In this document: positions 5,556 to 5,577 of the stretch, piece by piece | Layout: each line of letters opens with the position of its first letter | How positions within the stretch are numbered: the stretch's first letter is position 1 | Assembly (NCBI GenBank): GCA_003491845.1 | Contig: DNBN01000175.1 | Coordinates: forward strand, 3,282-8,858 | Origin: Porticoccaceae bacterium | GTDB taxonomy: Bacteria > Pseudomonadota > Gammaproteobacteria > Pseudomonadales > Porticoccaceae | DNA: 5,577 bases | Direction of reading: 5' to 3' | Program-made: the position numbers and the translations under genes | The notes under the pieces: generated by a model | Seen by the model: only the letters and a program-made list of their open reading frames with translations | What the model was told of the DNA's origin: nothing | The model's database searches: none

Positions 5556-5577
5556 CATAAATACATAAATACATAAA
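5556..5577. repeat. 8-bp tandem repeat (CATAAATA), at least 2.75 copies
   Basis: CATAAATA repeats perfectly with period 8 from 5556 to the window edge at 5577, so the array may continue outside. It lies about 140 bases before the start codon. Its copy number cannot be judged from this window. Confidence 0.8.

Larger units (their letters stand above)
5414..5577. other. AT-rich upstream noncoding region
   Basis: These 164 bases show no convincing gene on either strand; the longest frames are tiny (for example 17 codons at 5521-5574 on the minus strand). They hold the ribosome binding site, the weak promoter candidate, a small dyad (ATGAT and ATCAT around GGTG, 5495-5508) and the 8-bp tandem repeat. 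No Rho-independent terminator of an upstream gene is visible. Confidence 0.6.

Noticed and set aside
5521..5574. 17-codon minus-strand frame (starts MYLCIYVW) upstream of the gene
   Set aside because: It runs through the 8-bp repeat and AT-rich DNA, and its start context would lie at the very edge of the window. There is no attenuator-like structure after it, so a leader peptide is not supported.
1..5577. Mobile element, toxin system or defence system
   Set aside because: I see no transposase, integrase, terminal inverted repeats, tRNA or attachment-site duplication, and no polymorphic-toxin or immunity pattern in the readable part. The window is one protease gene and its upstream region.

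Overview
The window is almost entirely one very large gene on the minus strand. It starts at 5413 and runs off the left edge: 1804 complete codons plus one base are present, without an internal stop, and the C-terminus and stop codon lie outside the window. The product is a secreted, modular zinc metalloprotease of the reprolysin-like (M12B-type) class. It carries a Sec signal peptide, a propeptide, and a catalytic domain with an intact HEMGHQLGANH site and Met-turn, followed by a long chain of beta-rich accessory modules.

Order along the protein (residues): signal peptide 1-29; propeptide about 30-220; metalloprotease about 224-430; Ig/cadherin-like domain with the conserved signature that usually follows such proteases, 436-570; two beta-rich unnamed domains, 577-676 and 680-778; fibronectin-III-like domain 781-872; proprotein-convertase-type P-domain about 880-1012; N-terminal half of a cadherin-like domain 1018-1066; seven LVIVD-type propeller blades 1071-1375; C-terminal half of the cadherin-like domain 1376-1427; four 22-residue BspA-type leucine-rich repeats 1434-1560; a helical module 1586-1657; a beta domain with a 'SW.L..G' and 'GW' pattern 1658-1745; and the start of another cadherin-like domain, 1759 to the edge.

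The 164 bases upstream (5414-5577) are AT-rich and noncoding as far as I can tell. They hold a plausible AGGG ribosome binding site, a weak promoter candidate, a small dyad, and an 8-bp tandem repeat that reaches the right edge.

The protein style suggests a Gram-negative bacterium, most likely a marine gammaproteobacterium. It combines a reprolysin-like protease, P-domain, cadherin-like 'DPLTY' modules and 'GCDGVCP' leucine-rich repeats, and three lines counted by hand gave 38-47% G+C. This placement is inference from remembered relatives, not a search. The protease probably acts outside the cell on protein substrates, with the propeller, LRR, P-domain and cadherin-like modules giving binding, stalk and stability functions.

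I see no multi-gene system here. The most unusual structural point is that the propeller appears to be inserted inside a cadherin-like domain. A T8 tract in the signal-peptide codons is a possible slippage site.
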